This document shows positions 8,213-16,149 of a DNA stretch of 64,000 bases, piece by piece. The number at the start of each line of letters is the position of its first letter. Positions within the stretch are counted from its first letter, which is position 1. Source of the DNA: Palaeococcus pacificus DY20341. Its GTDB lineage: Archaea > Methanobacteriota_B > Thermococci > Thermococcales > Thermococcaceae. The notes under the pieces are model-generated. The model worked only from the letters and a program-made list of their open reading frames with translations. It did not search any database and was not told where the DNA came from. A program made the translations under genes and the position numbers. The stretch is from positions 992,001 to 1,056,000 of the forward strand of contig NZ_CP006019.1 in the NCBI RefSeq assembly GCF_000725425.1, in the 5' to 3' direction.

Positions 8213-8713
8213 ATGAAGGTGTTGTTTTTAAGTGCGGACGGATTTGAGGATTTAGAGCTGTTCTATCCTCTCCACCGCATAAAAGAGGAAGGGCATGAAG
8301 TCTTCATAGCGAGCAACAAAAAGGACTACATAACCGGAAAACATGGCTATTCTGTAAAAGTTGATTTCACTTTCGATGAAGTTGATCCAGACGCTTTTGA
8401 TGCTCTCGTTTTGCCGGGAGGAAGGGCGCCTGAGCTTGTTAGGATACATGAAAAGGCTGTTGCAATTGCCAAAAAGATGTTTGAGGATGGAAAGCCTGTT
8501 GCTTCAATATGTCACGGCCCACAGATTTTGATTTCCGCCGGTGTGCTCAAAGGAAGAAAGGGAACGAGCGTGATAACTATTAAGGACGATCTAATAAACG
8601 CTGGAGCGGAGTACATAGATAGTGAAGTCGTTATTGATGGTAATTGGGTTAGCTCAAGACATCCTGGAGATTTGTACGCTTGGATGGGAGAGTTTGTGAA
8701 GTTGCTCAGATGA
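8213..8713 (+). CDS. pfpI: PfpI/DJ-1 family intracellular cysteine protease
   Basis: 166 residues, the usual length of Pyrococcus PfpI (protease I). The nucleophilic elbow is ASICHGPQ with Cys near residue 100 followed by His. The N-terminal strand MKVLFLSADGFEDLEL contains the conserved Glu. The C-terminal GNWVSSRHPGDL is typical. Family members form ring-shaped oligomers and also show deglycase-type activity in some assays. The start is fixed by GGAGGTG at 8201. Confidence 0.93.
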   Translation: MKVLFLSADGFEDLELFYPLHRIKEEGHEVFIASNKKDYITGKHGYSVKVDFTFDEVDPDAFDALVLPGGRAPELVRIHEKAVAIAKKMFEDGKPVASICHGPQILISAGVLKGRKGTSVITIKDDLINAGAEYIDSEVVIDGNWVSSRHPGDLYAWMGEFVKLLR

Positions 8714-8755
8714 TTTCTCCATGCTCTTTTTGTGTTTTAACTTTTCCATTGCGTA

Positions 8756-8767
8756 AAAGTTATATGT
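8756..8767 (+). promoter_or_regulatory. TATA box of the pspC operon
   Basis: AAAGTTATATGT. Predicted transcription start is near 8788, leaving a leader of about 75 nt that contains the inverted repeats at 8802-8819. Confidence 0.55.
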
Positions 8768-8801
8768 CCCGACTTTGTCTTATTATTGATAGATGCCTAA
8801 T

Positions 8802-8819
8802 GGTTAGGACTAACCGGTT
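8802..8819. promoter_or_regulatory. Inverted repeats in the pspC leader
   Basis: GGTTAG-GA-CTAACC (8802-8815) is a perfect 6-bp inverted repeat with a 2-bp centre. It overlaps AACCGGTT (8812-8819), itself a palindrome, and a further TTTTAACC lies downstream. The cluster sits in the predicted 5' leader of the pspC gene. It is a candidate operator or RNA hairpin. Confidence 0.4.
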
Positions 8820-8862
8820 GGGTTTTAACCTTTGAACACATAACCGAAATTGGGGTGAAAAA

Positions 8863-9330
8863 ATGGGAAAAAGGCTTTACAGAAGCAAAAAAGAGAGAAT
8901 GTTTTTGGGAGTGTTGGGGGGAATTGCAGAGTATCTCGAAATAGATCCAACGATTATCAGGATAATTTATATCCTTTTGCTAATTGCAAGCGCTGGAACC
9001 GCTATACTGCTATACTTTTTGCTGGCAATAGTTATGCCCGAAGAACCGGGAGAGGAAGTTACTTTCGAAAAAATCCCTGGTAAAGTAGAAAAAATAATCA
9101 AAGAAGTTGATGAAACTATAGACAGCGTTACTAAAAAGGACATTGAAGAGCTGAAGAATATTAAAATTGCGGAGAAAGATGATACTAAGTTCTTTGCGCT
9201 GATTCTTATACTCCTTGGTTTTGCCCTAATAGCAAGCAACTTGAACATCTTTATGCCTTGGTTCTCGTTTAAGGTCCTCTCAGCTCTGGTGCTCATACTA
9301 TTTGGCATATACCTGCTGGTGAGGGGATGA
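8863..9330 (+). CDS. PspC-domain membrane protein
   Basis: 155 residues. The PspC domain (residues 1-62) contains MGKRLYRSKKERMFLGVLGGIAEYLEIDPTIIRI and a membrane helix. A charged coiled linker (about 65-105) follows, then two more hydrophobic segments near the C-terminus. PspC proteins act in membrane-stress sensing in bacteria; their archaeal role is not established. It is 3 nt from the next gene and forms an operon with it and the CitG-like gene. Confidence 0.83.
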   Translation: MGKRLYRSKKERMFLGVLGGIAEYLEIDPTIIRIIYILLLIASAGTAILLYFLLAIVMPEEPGEEVTFEKIPGKVEKIIKEVDETIDSVTKKDIEELKNIKIAEKDDTKFFALILILLGFALIASNLNIFMPWFSFKVLSALVLILFGIYLLVRG

Positions 9331-9333
9331 AAG

Positions 9334-10215
9334 ATGAGAAAAGCTTTGGGCCTCTTTCTGACTTTTATAGGTCTTTTGATACTTTTGAAAGTATTTTATC
9401 CTGAAGTGTATAACTATTTGGCTCCATACGCTAGATACATAAGGGCATCCTTTTTAGGCGTAGCCTTGATTCTCTTTGGGCTGTATATTCTCTCAAAAAA
9501 CAGAACTTGGAGAACCGCTATAGCAGTAATTTTCGTGCTTTATCTTGCATTATACATAGCCGTTCCTGAGGAATCTGGGGAATGGAAGTGGTACTCAGTT
9601 GGCTGGAGCATTGAAGGAAAAATTGAAGGCGATATGCACACATTTGGGAGCTTTAAAGCATCCACGCTGATGATAGAAAATCTTGCTGCTGAGATGAAGC
9701 TGATGAGCGCTGATGGAGACGAGATAAAGGTCATTTCCAATCTTCCAATAGAAGTTAAAGACGAAGGCGGAGTATTAAGCATAAAGTGCACGAATGCATG
9801 TGAGAGATATAAAAATGGGAAGCTTATCGTGGAAGTGGGAAGAGATGCGAATTTGAGAAGCATTGAGATGGCAAACACCGTGGGAGATTACAATATAAAC
9901 CTAGAGAACGAGCTTGAAAGATTGACCATAGAAAACACCGTTGGGGACTTTGAGATTTCCAACTTAACCAGCGATGAAGTTTATCTGGAGAACACCGTTG
10001 GCAGGTTCATAATCTCCATTGATGATGTCTCCACACTCACCGTGAGGGATGGGATAGGCGACATCGATATCCACGTTCCCGCGGAGTACAAAGTCTCACC
10101 GAGCGTCAAAGGTTCTTTAGCGAGCCTTGAGATAAACGCAAATGAAAACGGGACAAAAACCTTAAATCTGGTCATAGAGAACGTCATAGGCAAAGTGGTG
10201 GTGGAGAGGAGATAA
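9334..10215 (+). CDS. Membrane-anchored protein with beta-strand repeats (DUF4097-like)
   Basis: 293 residues. Three or four hydrophobic segments lie in the first 80 residues. A beta-rich domain follows, with repeated units ending in NTVGDYNI, NTVGDFEI, NTVGRFII and GIGDIDIHVP, spaced about 20 residues apart. This looks like a short right-handed beta-helix or beta-solenoid as in DUF4097/LiaF-like proteins that accompany PspC genes in bacteria. Its stop TAA overlaps the next ATG (TAATG). Confidence 0.6.
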   Translation: MRKALGLFLTFIGLLILLKVFYPEVYNYLAPYARYIRASFLGVALILFGLYILSKNRTWRTAIAVIFVLYLALYIAVPEESGEWKWYSVGWSIEGKIEGDMHTFGSFKASTLMIENLAAEMKLMSADGDEIKVISNLPIEVKDEGGVLSIKCTNACERYKNGKLIVEVGRDANLRSIEMANTVGDYNINLENELERLTIENTVGDFEISNLTSDEVYLENTVGRFIISIDDVSTLTVRDGIGDIDIHVPAEYKVSPSVKGSLASLEINANENGTKTLNLVIENVIGKVVVERR

Positions 10216-11126
10216 TGGAGCGCTGGAGGATTATTAAGGCCTTTACTTTGGGACCGCTCTTGGAGGTTGCTATTCCAAAACCAGGGAATGTGAGCAGACA
10301 CAGGGACTTTGAGGACTTAACACTCTACCACTTTCTTTTTGGTAACGTTGCCACGCTTGACATTCTATATGAAGCCACTCAGGTTGGCATAATGCTTAGG
10401 CGTGGCGAGCTGGAATTTAGTGAAGCGAGAATAGGGGAGATGATAAAGCGGGCCGTACAGAATTCTAAAGCTTCCCAGAATGCAAATCCAAACTTTGGGG
10501 TTATTACGCTCTCAATTCCCCTCGTCACTGCACTGACAATCTCAAAGCACATATATCATGCGAGAGAAGTCGTTGTTAGGTTAATAAACCAATCAACGGT
10601 TAGAGATACGATGGAGTTTTACAGGGCCATAAGAATAGCGAATCCAAAAGGCGTCAAGAGCGGTGTTAAGTATGACGTTTACGATGAGAATGTCTTTGAA
10701 GAGCTGTTTAAGGACAGGATAACACTAAAAGACCTGGCTGAAATGAGTCAGGAAAGGGAGCTTATATTTGGAGAGTGGCTCAACGGCTATGAGCTGAGCT
10801 ATAAAACGTTCTTAAGGCTAAAAGAGCTTACCGGAGAGCTTGACCTTGAGGACGCTGTTGTTAGGACATTTTTAGAGCTTTTAGCAAGCAAAAAAGATAC
10901 GCTAATTATTAGAAAAGCTGGTTTGGATGAGGCAAAGCTTGTTCAGGAAAAAGCAAGGGCAGTTTTGGATGAAGAGATGAGCTTAGAGGAGTTTGACGCA
11001 TTCTTAAGAGAAAAAGGGGATTTAAGGAACCCCGGCAGCTTGGCCGATATAATGGCTATAGCTTTGAGCCTGCTCATTTTACAGGGGTATACACTTAAAA
11101 GGAGTAAACTGGGCATCAATCCTTGA
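10215..11126 (+). CDS. CitG-family triphosphoribosyl-dephospho-CoA synthase-like protein
   Basis: 303 residues. Family motifs KPGNVSRHRDFED (residues 17-29), NPNFGVITLSIPL and, near the C-terminus, NPGSLADIMAIAL are all present. Bacterial CitG makes the citrate lyase prosthetic-group precursor from ATP and dephospho-CoA. No citrate lyase genes are in the window. Archaeal members occur without citrate lyase and may have a different substrate. It is translationally coupled to the beta-repeat gene. The 3' end overlaps the convergent gene by 11 nt. Confidence 0.82.
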   Translation: MERWRIIKAFTLGPLLEVAIPKPGNVSRHRDFEDLTLYHFLFGNVATLDILYEATQVGIMLRRGELEFSEARIGEMIKRAVQNSKASQNANPNFGVITLSIPLVTALTISKHIYHAREVVVRLINQSTVRDTMEFYRAIRIANPKGVKSGVKYDVYDENVFEELFKDRITLKDLAEMSQERELIFGEWLNGYELSYKTFLRLKELTGELDLEDAVVRTFLELLASKKDTLIIRKAGLDEAKLVQEKARAVLDEEMSLEEFDAFLREKGDLRNPGSLADIMAIALSLLILQGYTLKRSKLGINP

Positions 11127-11400
11127 TGACCTTTAGTCTTTTTGCTCCTCCCAATCCGAGGCCGAGGACTTTGCTGTCTATAACTACGGCATCCTCTCCA
11201 AGCTCTTCTAAGAGTTTAACTTTAAGCCCTGAAATCTCTGTTATTCCCTCTTCTCCTCCGAACTCCTCAGTAACCTGCTCTTTTAAAAATTCGTAAGCCT
11301 TGTCTCCAAAAAGTACTAAGTCAGGCTCATAGCCATCCATCTTTAGCTCATTTGCTTTTTCTTCAACAGCACTTAGCACTCTAATTAAATCTCCCCTCAT
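11116..11400 (-). CDS. Encapsulin A-domain-like small protein (DUF1884-like)
   Basis: A 94-residue protein. After a helical N-terminus (1-22) comes YEPDLVLFGDKAYEFLKEQV, then ITEISGLKVKLLEELGEDAVVIDSKVLGLGLGG. The order (PDxVxxxxxxxxxL, G-hydrophobic-V, then aVViD) matches the HK97-fold capsid A-domain. It also resembles DUF1884 proteins of Thermococcales, which have been described as stand-alone A-domain encapsulins. The DUF assignment is from memory. The start ATG is preceded by GGTGATTTT. It stands alone next to the CRISPR leader, with no evident cargo gene co-transcribed. Confidence 0.5.
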   Translation of the reverse strand: MRGDLIRVLSAVEEKANELKMDGYEPDLVLFGDKAYEFLKEQVTEEFGGEEGITEISGLKVKLLEELGEDAVVIDSKVLGLGLGGAKRLKVIKD

Positions 11401-11933
11401 AAAATCACCATAATATCATCTCCCTGAGAGATTAAAAAGGTTGGGTTTTCGTGGGGTGTGTATCTATCACGTTAAAATGCTTTTTGTCGTGATTTATTAT
11501 TTGTAATGTCTGTTTTTTTAAGCTTAAAAACTCTTTAAAGATTTTGAAGTTTTTAATAATACAAGGTTATTAAATTGATTTTCGTCATAGTTTTTGATTA
11601 AATCTGTAACATTTTGAACGTACATGTTTGAAACTGGGCACTTGGAAGCTTTGCTTATCCCTGCTCCCAGTGCGAAGTTGGCCATTTTAAGTTTCGAGAA
11701 TTTAAAAACGGGGTTTTTGGATTTAATGCTTTGTTGGAACTTTGGGAGTCTTATGAACAATGTTGTGCAACTTCTCAGAGGATATTTTTGAAGCATCATT
11801 TTGAGCACTGGAATAGTGAAAATGGTTTGAATAGAGGCATTTAAGCGTGTAATTTTCACCCCTTTGGCAAAATGCTTATAACTTTTAAGCTCTCTACTTA
11901 CTTTGTACGCAAAATAAAGCAAAAATTCCTCCT
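11401..11933 (+). promoter_or_regulatory. CRISPR leader
   Basis: About 530 nt, AT-rich, without a believable gene, directly upstream of the first repeat. Length and position match Thermococcales leaders. The array is read on the plus strand because repeats end in ATTGAAA(T/G), the known crRNA 5' tag side, and degenerate repeats lie at the far end. A TATA box at 11874-11886 (GCTTATAACTTTT) would start the precursor near 11905. The promoter of the small minus-strand gene lies at its left edge. Confidence 0.75.
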
Positions 11934-13710
11934 GTTCCAATAAGACTTTAGAAGTATTGAAATGAGCTGGCAGAACGTGCTTTAACAGCAACGGAGCTTA
12001 AGTTCCAATAAGACTTTAGAAGTATTGAAATGAGCTGGCAGAACGTGCTTTAACAGCAACGGAGCTTAAGTTCCAATAAGACTTTAGAAGTATTGAAATC
12101 AGTGCCCTTTCTCGTCATCGAGGCGACAGGGTGGAGGTTCCAATAAGACTTTAGAAGTATTGAAATTTGAAGGACCTCCAACCTCGAGCTTTTCGACAGC
12201 AGTGTTCCAATAAGACTTTAGAAGTATTGAAATCATTTTTGTCGCCAAGGCCACAGCGGCGGCACTGAAAGTTCCAATAAGACTTTAGAAGTATTGAAAT
12301 GACTTTACGAAGCACAACAAGGATATTCTACCGATTTTCAGGTTCCAATAAGACTTTAGAAGTATTGAAATATGAGATGCTTAGTTTTGATGATATTAGC
12401 CTGGTCTGTTCCAATAAGACTTTAGAAGTATTGAAATTGACCCTGAGCGGCCTGGCGTATATGGAGCTTTCGGAGTTCCAATAAGACTTTAGAAGTATTG
12501 AAATTAGAGAAAGTTAGGGAGGAGTTGGGAGAGGCTAATGGTTCCAATAAGACTTTAGAAGTATTGAAATTCAATTCCTGCAGGGGGGAGCATTACAATT
12601 TATCTTTAGTTCCAATAAGACTTTAGAAGTATTGAAATATGGTGCTTAATTTTGTATGAAAAAAACGCTTTTTAGGTTCCAATAAGACTTTAGAAGTATT
12701 GAAATATTGCGTTATTGTCTTTAGTGTAAACCACTGAGCCGGTTCCAATAAGACTTTAGAAGTATTGAAATTAAGGGGTGTAATAGTCTTCAACTCATTG
12801 TAAATTGTGTTCCAATAAGACTTTAGAAGTATTGAAATTGCAAGTATCGAAAGACGGGGATTTATTGGCAATATGTTCCAATAAGACTTTAGAAGTATTG
12901 AAATCGGTCTTGAGGTTATCTCGGTTTTGGAGGAGCTTGAGTTCCAATAAGACTTTAGAAGTATTGAAATTTGACTACCGCTTTGGTAGTAGATTTCACG
13001 GTAACCGCGTTCCAATAAGACTTTAGAAGTATTGAAATTTGTGTTGCTAAAGGCATAATAAAGGGTTACTGAAGTTCCAATAAGACTTTAGAAGTATTGA
13101 AATAACTTTGGGAAAACTGGAAAACAAGGGCTTCTTTGGGGTTCCAATAAGACTTTAGAAGTATTGAAATAGTGATAAGGTGATATACATGGAAGAATTT
13201 AAGGATGTTCCAATAAGACTTTAGAAGTATTGAAATTTCCTTGGAAGATCAATTGAGTTGTTAGTAAGTGTAAGTTCCAATAAGACTTTAGAAGTATTGA
13301 AATTTCCTTGGAAGATCAATTGAGTTGTTAGTAAGTGTAAGTTCCAATAAGACTTTAGAAGTATTGAAATTTTATGTGCACCCTACTTATCCTGCAAAGA
13401 AAATAGACTTGTTCCAATAAGACTTTAGAAGTATTGAAAGTATTAATTAACAGCTGTTTGGCTGTTTCGTAGTCAAGTTTCAATAAGACTTTAGAAGTAT
13501 TGAAAGGTGAGAAATGGAGTGGAGGCAGTTAAATCCCTCTTCACAGTGTTTCAATAAGACTTTAGAAGTATTGAAAGAGTGTATTTGAGCTTGTATCGTT
13601 CAGTGGAGCAACTGTTCCAATAAGACTTTAGAAGAATTGAAAGACTTGGGGCTTGGTGGTGGGTTTCAGGGAAAAGAAAAGTTCCAATAAGACTCTAAGA
13701 GAATTGAAAG
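11934..13710 (+). CRISPR. CRISPR array, 27 repeats and 26 spacers
   Basis: A 30-nt repeat beginning GTTCCAATAAG and ending ATTGAAAT recurs at 11934, 12002, 12070, 12137, 12204, 12271, 12342, 12408, 12475, 12541, 12609, 12676, 12742, 12809, 12875, 12941, 13009, 13074, 13141, 13207, 13274, 13341, 13411, 13477, 13548, 13614 and 13681. Spacers are 35-41 nt. Copies 1-22 are identical. Copies 23-27 end in G and carry changes, as expected for the leader-distal end. Spacer 1 equals spacer 2, and spacer 20 equals spacer 21, giving 24 distinct spacers. No cas gene lies in the window, so the array depends on Cas proteins encoded elsewhere. Confidence 0.98.
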
Positions 13711-13920
13711 ACGTGGGTAGGGTTCACACTCTTGGGCTTCTTAATGTTGGAGATAAAAGAAGTGTTCCAATACATCTTCATTCTGCTGGTTTGCTGGAGT
13801 GCGAGGGGAACTTGGGGAGTTCTGGAGGATGTCCGATAGAAAGCAGGAAAACACTCCCAGCCAAAGACTCTATTTCGCCAGCCTTTGTAAAAAGATGTGG
13901 GGACGGGATTATGTCCCAGC
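13711..13920. other. CRISPR trailer
   Basis: Between the last repeat and the marC stop. A fragment GTTCCAATAC at 13764, 53 nt past the last repeat, matches only the first nine bases of the repeat and looks like a decayed terminal copy. A small hairpin (GGGAC/GTCCC) lies near 13900. No gene is recognised here. Confidence 0.5.
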
Positions 13921-14559
13921 TCAAATACCAAAAGCGCTTTTGATGCCGTTTATTATCATTTGTATGGCCATTGAGGCCAATATTAAACCCATCATTCTAG
14001 TTAACACTTTGATTCCTACGTTTCCGAGCGTTTTCTCAATTCTATCTGCCGACAGAAGGACGAAGTATGTTGTTAGCCCTATTAGAAATATTGTCACTAA
14101 TACAAGTGCTCTCTCTAAGACGGCTTGATTCTTCGCCATATAAAGCATTACTGTGGTTATTGCACCCGGGCCGGAGATTAAGGGAATTCCCAGTGGAATT
14201 ATCGCTATATCTTCGAGGGTTATCATCTCTGCCTCTTCTTCCTCAACGTCACCCATCTTTACCTTTGAAATCTCACCGCTCAGCATTTCCAGCGCCATCT
14301 TAAAGAGCAAAATTCCGCCGGCTATTGAAAATGCATCGACGCTTGAGCCGAAGAATGAGAATATCCACTGCCCAATGAGAGCAAACACTGTGAGCGTCAC
14401 TACTACGGTGGTGCCAACTTTCCTCGCCACTTCAATCCTTTCTCTCAGTGAAATCCCATGAGTCACGCTTAAGAATACTGGCACTGCTCCTATGGAATTT
14501 GTGATTGCGAATAGACCTGCATACATATATAAAAAGCTCTTCACAATCCCCACGTTCAA
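13921..14559 (-). CDS. MarC/SNARE-associated-type multiple-antibiotic-resistance-related membrane protein
   Basis: About 212 residues with six hydrophobic segments. MarC family features include NSIGAVPVFLSVT near the start, the IPLGIPLISGPGAITTVM segment in the middle, and a charged loop rich in Glu between helices 3 and 4. Function in archaea is unknown; bacterial MarC is not an efflux pump as first thought. I favour a TTG start at 14557-14559 because GAGGGTGATAG lies just upstream and the TATA box predicts a start of transcription near 14575. Confidence 0.85.
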   Translation of the reverse strand: MNVGIVKSFLYMYAGLFAITNSIGAVPVFLSVTHGISLRERIEVARKVGTTVVVTLTVFALIGQWIFSFFGSSVDAFSIAGGILLFKMALEMLSGEISKVKMGDVEEEEAEMITLEDIAIIPLGIPLISGPGAITTVMLYMAKNQAVLERALVLVTIFLIGLTTYFVLLSADRIEKTLGNVGIKVLTRMMGLILASMAIQMIINGIKSAFGI

Positions 14560-14590
14560 AGCTATCACCCTCTGGATTAGCGGGGGCACT

Positions 14591-14603
14591 GCTTTAAAAA
14601 GTT
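14591..14603 (-). promoter_or_regulatory. TATA box of the marC-like gene
   Basis: Minus strand AACTTTTTAAAGC, about 40 nt upstream of the chosen start. It lies just beyond the surE stop codon. Confidence 0.5.
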
Positions 14604-14619
14604 AAGGGTTTAAAAAAGT

Positions 14620-15405
14620 TCAGAGTTTTAAGACCTTCTTCAGCTCGTTGAAGTCAATCTTAGCGGTCATATCAATGTTTATGGGACTAACGCTAACCTT
14701 TCTCTCAACTTTAACCGCGTACATGTCTGTTCCTGGCTCCAGCACTTCTCTAGGACACTGTGTGCCGACTATCCAATAGTATGGGTTGCCCTTAGGGTCT
14801 ATCCTTTCTTCAATTGAAGGCTGATACATGCGCTTAGCCAGACGTGTAAAGGCTATTTGGGTTTTTTCCGTTGCATCGTAAGGGACATTGACGTTTAGCA
14901 TTTCCACGCTCCTTGGAAGTCCTTTTTTCAGCACAGCCTTTGCGATCTTCCTTAGGAAAAATTTTGCAGTTTCAAAGTCTATCTCCTCACCGCTGCCAAA
15001 TTTATGCTTTTCCCTGTTCACTTCTAAGCTTATGGCTATACTTGGCATCCCATGGGTTGCCGCTTCTATTGCTGCACTGGCTGTGCCGGAAATTGTAATC
15101 TCGGTGCTCATGTTTTCTCCCAAATTTATGCCGCTTACGACGAGGTCAAACTCTCCAAAGCGAGCTAAAGCGAAAATTATGCAATCCACAGGCATGCCGT
15201 CTAAAGCATAAGCTGCCTCAGCACCATCGAGCTTCACATGTTTTGCTCTAAGGGGCCTGTGAAGGGTCATAGCTCTACCGCTTGCGCTCCTTTGGGACAT
15301 TGGAGCAACAACATATATCTCACCAAGACCTTGAAGGGCTTCAATAGCCGCTTTAATGCCCTTTGAGCGTATTCCATCGTCATTTGTTATCAAAATCTTT
15401 GCCAT
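14620..15405 (-). CDS. surE: 5'/3'-nucleotidase SurE
   Basis: 261 residues, standard SurE length. The metal-binding N-terminus is ILITNDDGIRSKG. APMSQRSASGRAMTLHRPLR is the phosphate-binding region, and VSGINLGENMSTEITISGTASAAIEA is the family signature. SurE is a metal-dependent nucleoside monophosphate phosphatase in the cytoplasm. No operon partner is evident. Confidence 0.95.
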   Translation of the reverse strand: MAKILITNDDGIRSKGIKAAIEALQGLGEIYVVAPMSQRSASGRAMTLHRPLRAKHVKLDGAEAAYALDGMPVDCIIFALARFGEFDLVVSGINLGENMSTEITISGTASAAIEAATHGMPSIAISLEVNREKHKFGSGEEIDFETAKFFLRKIAKAVLKKGLPRSVEMLNVNVPYDATEKTQIAFTRLAKRMYQPSIEERIDPKGNPYYWIVGTQCPREVLEPGTDMYAVKVERKVSVSPINIDMTAKIDFNELKKVLKL

Positions 15406-15466
15406 AAACTAAACTTTTCAAGGAAACTTATAAATTTGGTGCCAAAAAGAAAAGATGGGAAAAAAT

Positions 15467-16054
15467 TTAAATCGCCACAGGAACTTCTTTGGAGGGAATC
15501 TCCTCCGGAAGAGAGAAGTATGCGACTATCTCCAACACTTTGGCTACGAAAAGGAGCAGTGCTCCAAGACCAAAGACTATTAGAAGGATTGCTCCTATGA
15601 AATAGAGAAGTCCGGTGGTTTTGAAGATGCCAACTCCTGTGTGCATCGCAATCAATTTGTAGCTTTCCTTCAGATAATACGCCCCTATGGTGAATACAAC
15701 CCAAGCGATTAAGATGCCAATGAGTATGCCTCCAATTATCGCACTAATCTCATGGAAACTCTCAACCTCTCTTTCGAATGCTTCCATCCCGCCCTTTGTT
15801 AAGATTGTCCCTCCTATCGCTGCTACAACTACAACGATTAAGACAATAAAGGCCCCAATTTTTAGAATAAAGGACATTAAGTATTTTTTGAATATTGATT
15901 CATCGTTTACTTCTTCGGAGATACCTTTCACTGCTAGCAGAATTAACACAAAACCAAATAGGCTCAATACCCCGCCTACTCTTGGTATTGCACCTCCTAC
16001 GAGTGAAAGAATTGCTCCGATACCACCATAAGTTTTTGCTTGGCTTAATGTCAT
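15467..16054 (-). CDS. DUF996-like membrane protein
   Basis: 195 residues with about five hydrophobic segments, many Gly/Ala/Ile, and a short hydrophilic segment (residues 43-57 and 88-100). The opening SQAKTYGGIGAILSLVG resembles the archaeal DUF996 family of integral membrane proteins of unknown function. It stands between surE and the divergent radical-SAM gene. Confidence 0.65.
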   Translation of the reverse strand: MTLSQAKTYGGIGAILSLVGGAIPRVGGVLSLFGFVLILLAVKGISEEVNDESIFKKYLMSFILKIGAFIVLIVVVVAAIGGTILTKGGMEAFEREVESFHEISAIIGGILIGILIAWVVFTIGAYYLKESYKLIAMHTGVGIFKTTGLLYFIGAILLIVFGLGALLLFVAKVLEIVAYFSLPEEIPSKEVPVAI

Positions 16055-16108
16055 ACAAACACCCAGTTAGATTATATCCTCTCTCCTATAATAACTTAGT
16101 GCCCAACA

Positions 16109-16120
16109 AGCTTAAAAACT
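16109..16120 (+). promoter_or_regulatory. TATA box of the RaSEA gene
   Basis: AGCTTAAAAACT. Transcription should begin near 16138, just before the AGGTGAGAGA ribosome binding site, supporting the ATG at 16150. Confidence 0.55.
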
Positions 16121-16149
16121 CCGCATCTCATTTTGCCTTAGGTGAGAGA

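Noticed and set aside
11524-11991. A 155-codon minus-strand open frame in the CRISPR leader
   Set aside because: Its first codons are translated repeat and spacer, it has no ribosome binding site, and the region fits a leader. Its product resembles no known protein.
13764-13793. A 28th CRISPR repeat
   Set aside because: Only the first nine bases match; 53 nt from the last repeat. Treated as a remnant.
12299-13943. Short open frames across the array on both strands
   Set aside because: They contain repeated SNKTLEVLK or NTSKVLLE units, which are just translated repeats.
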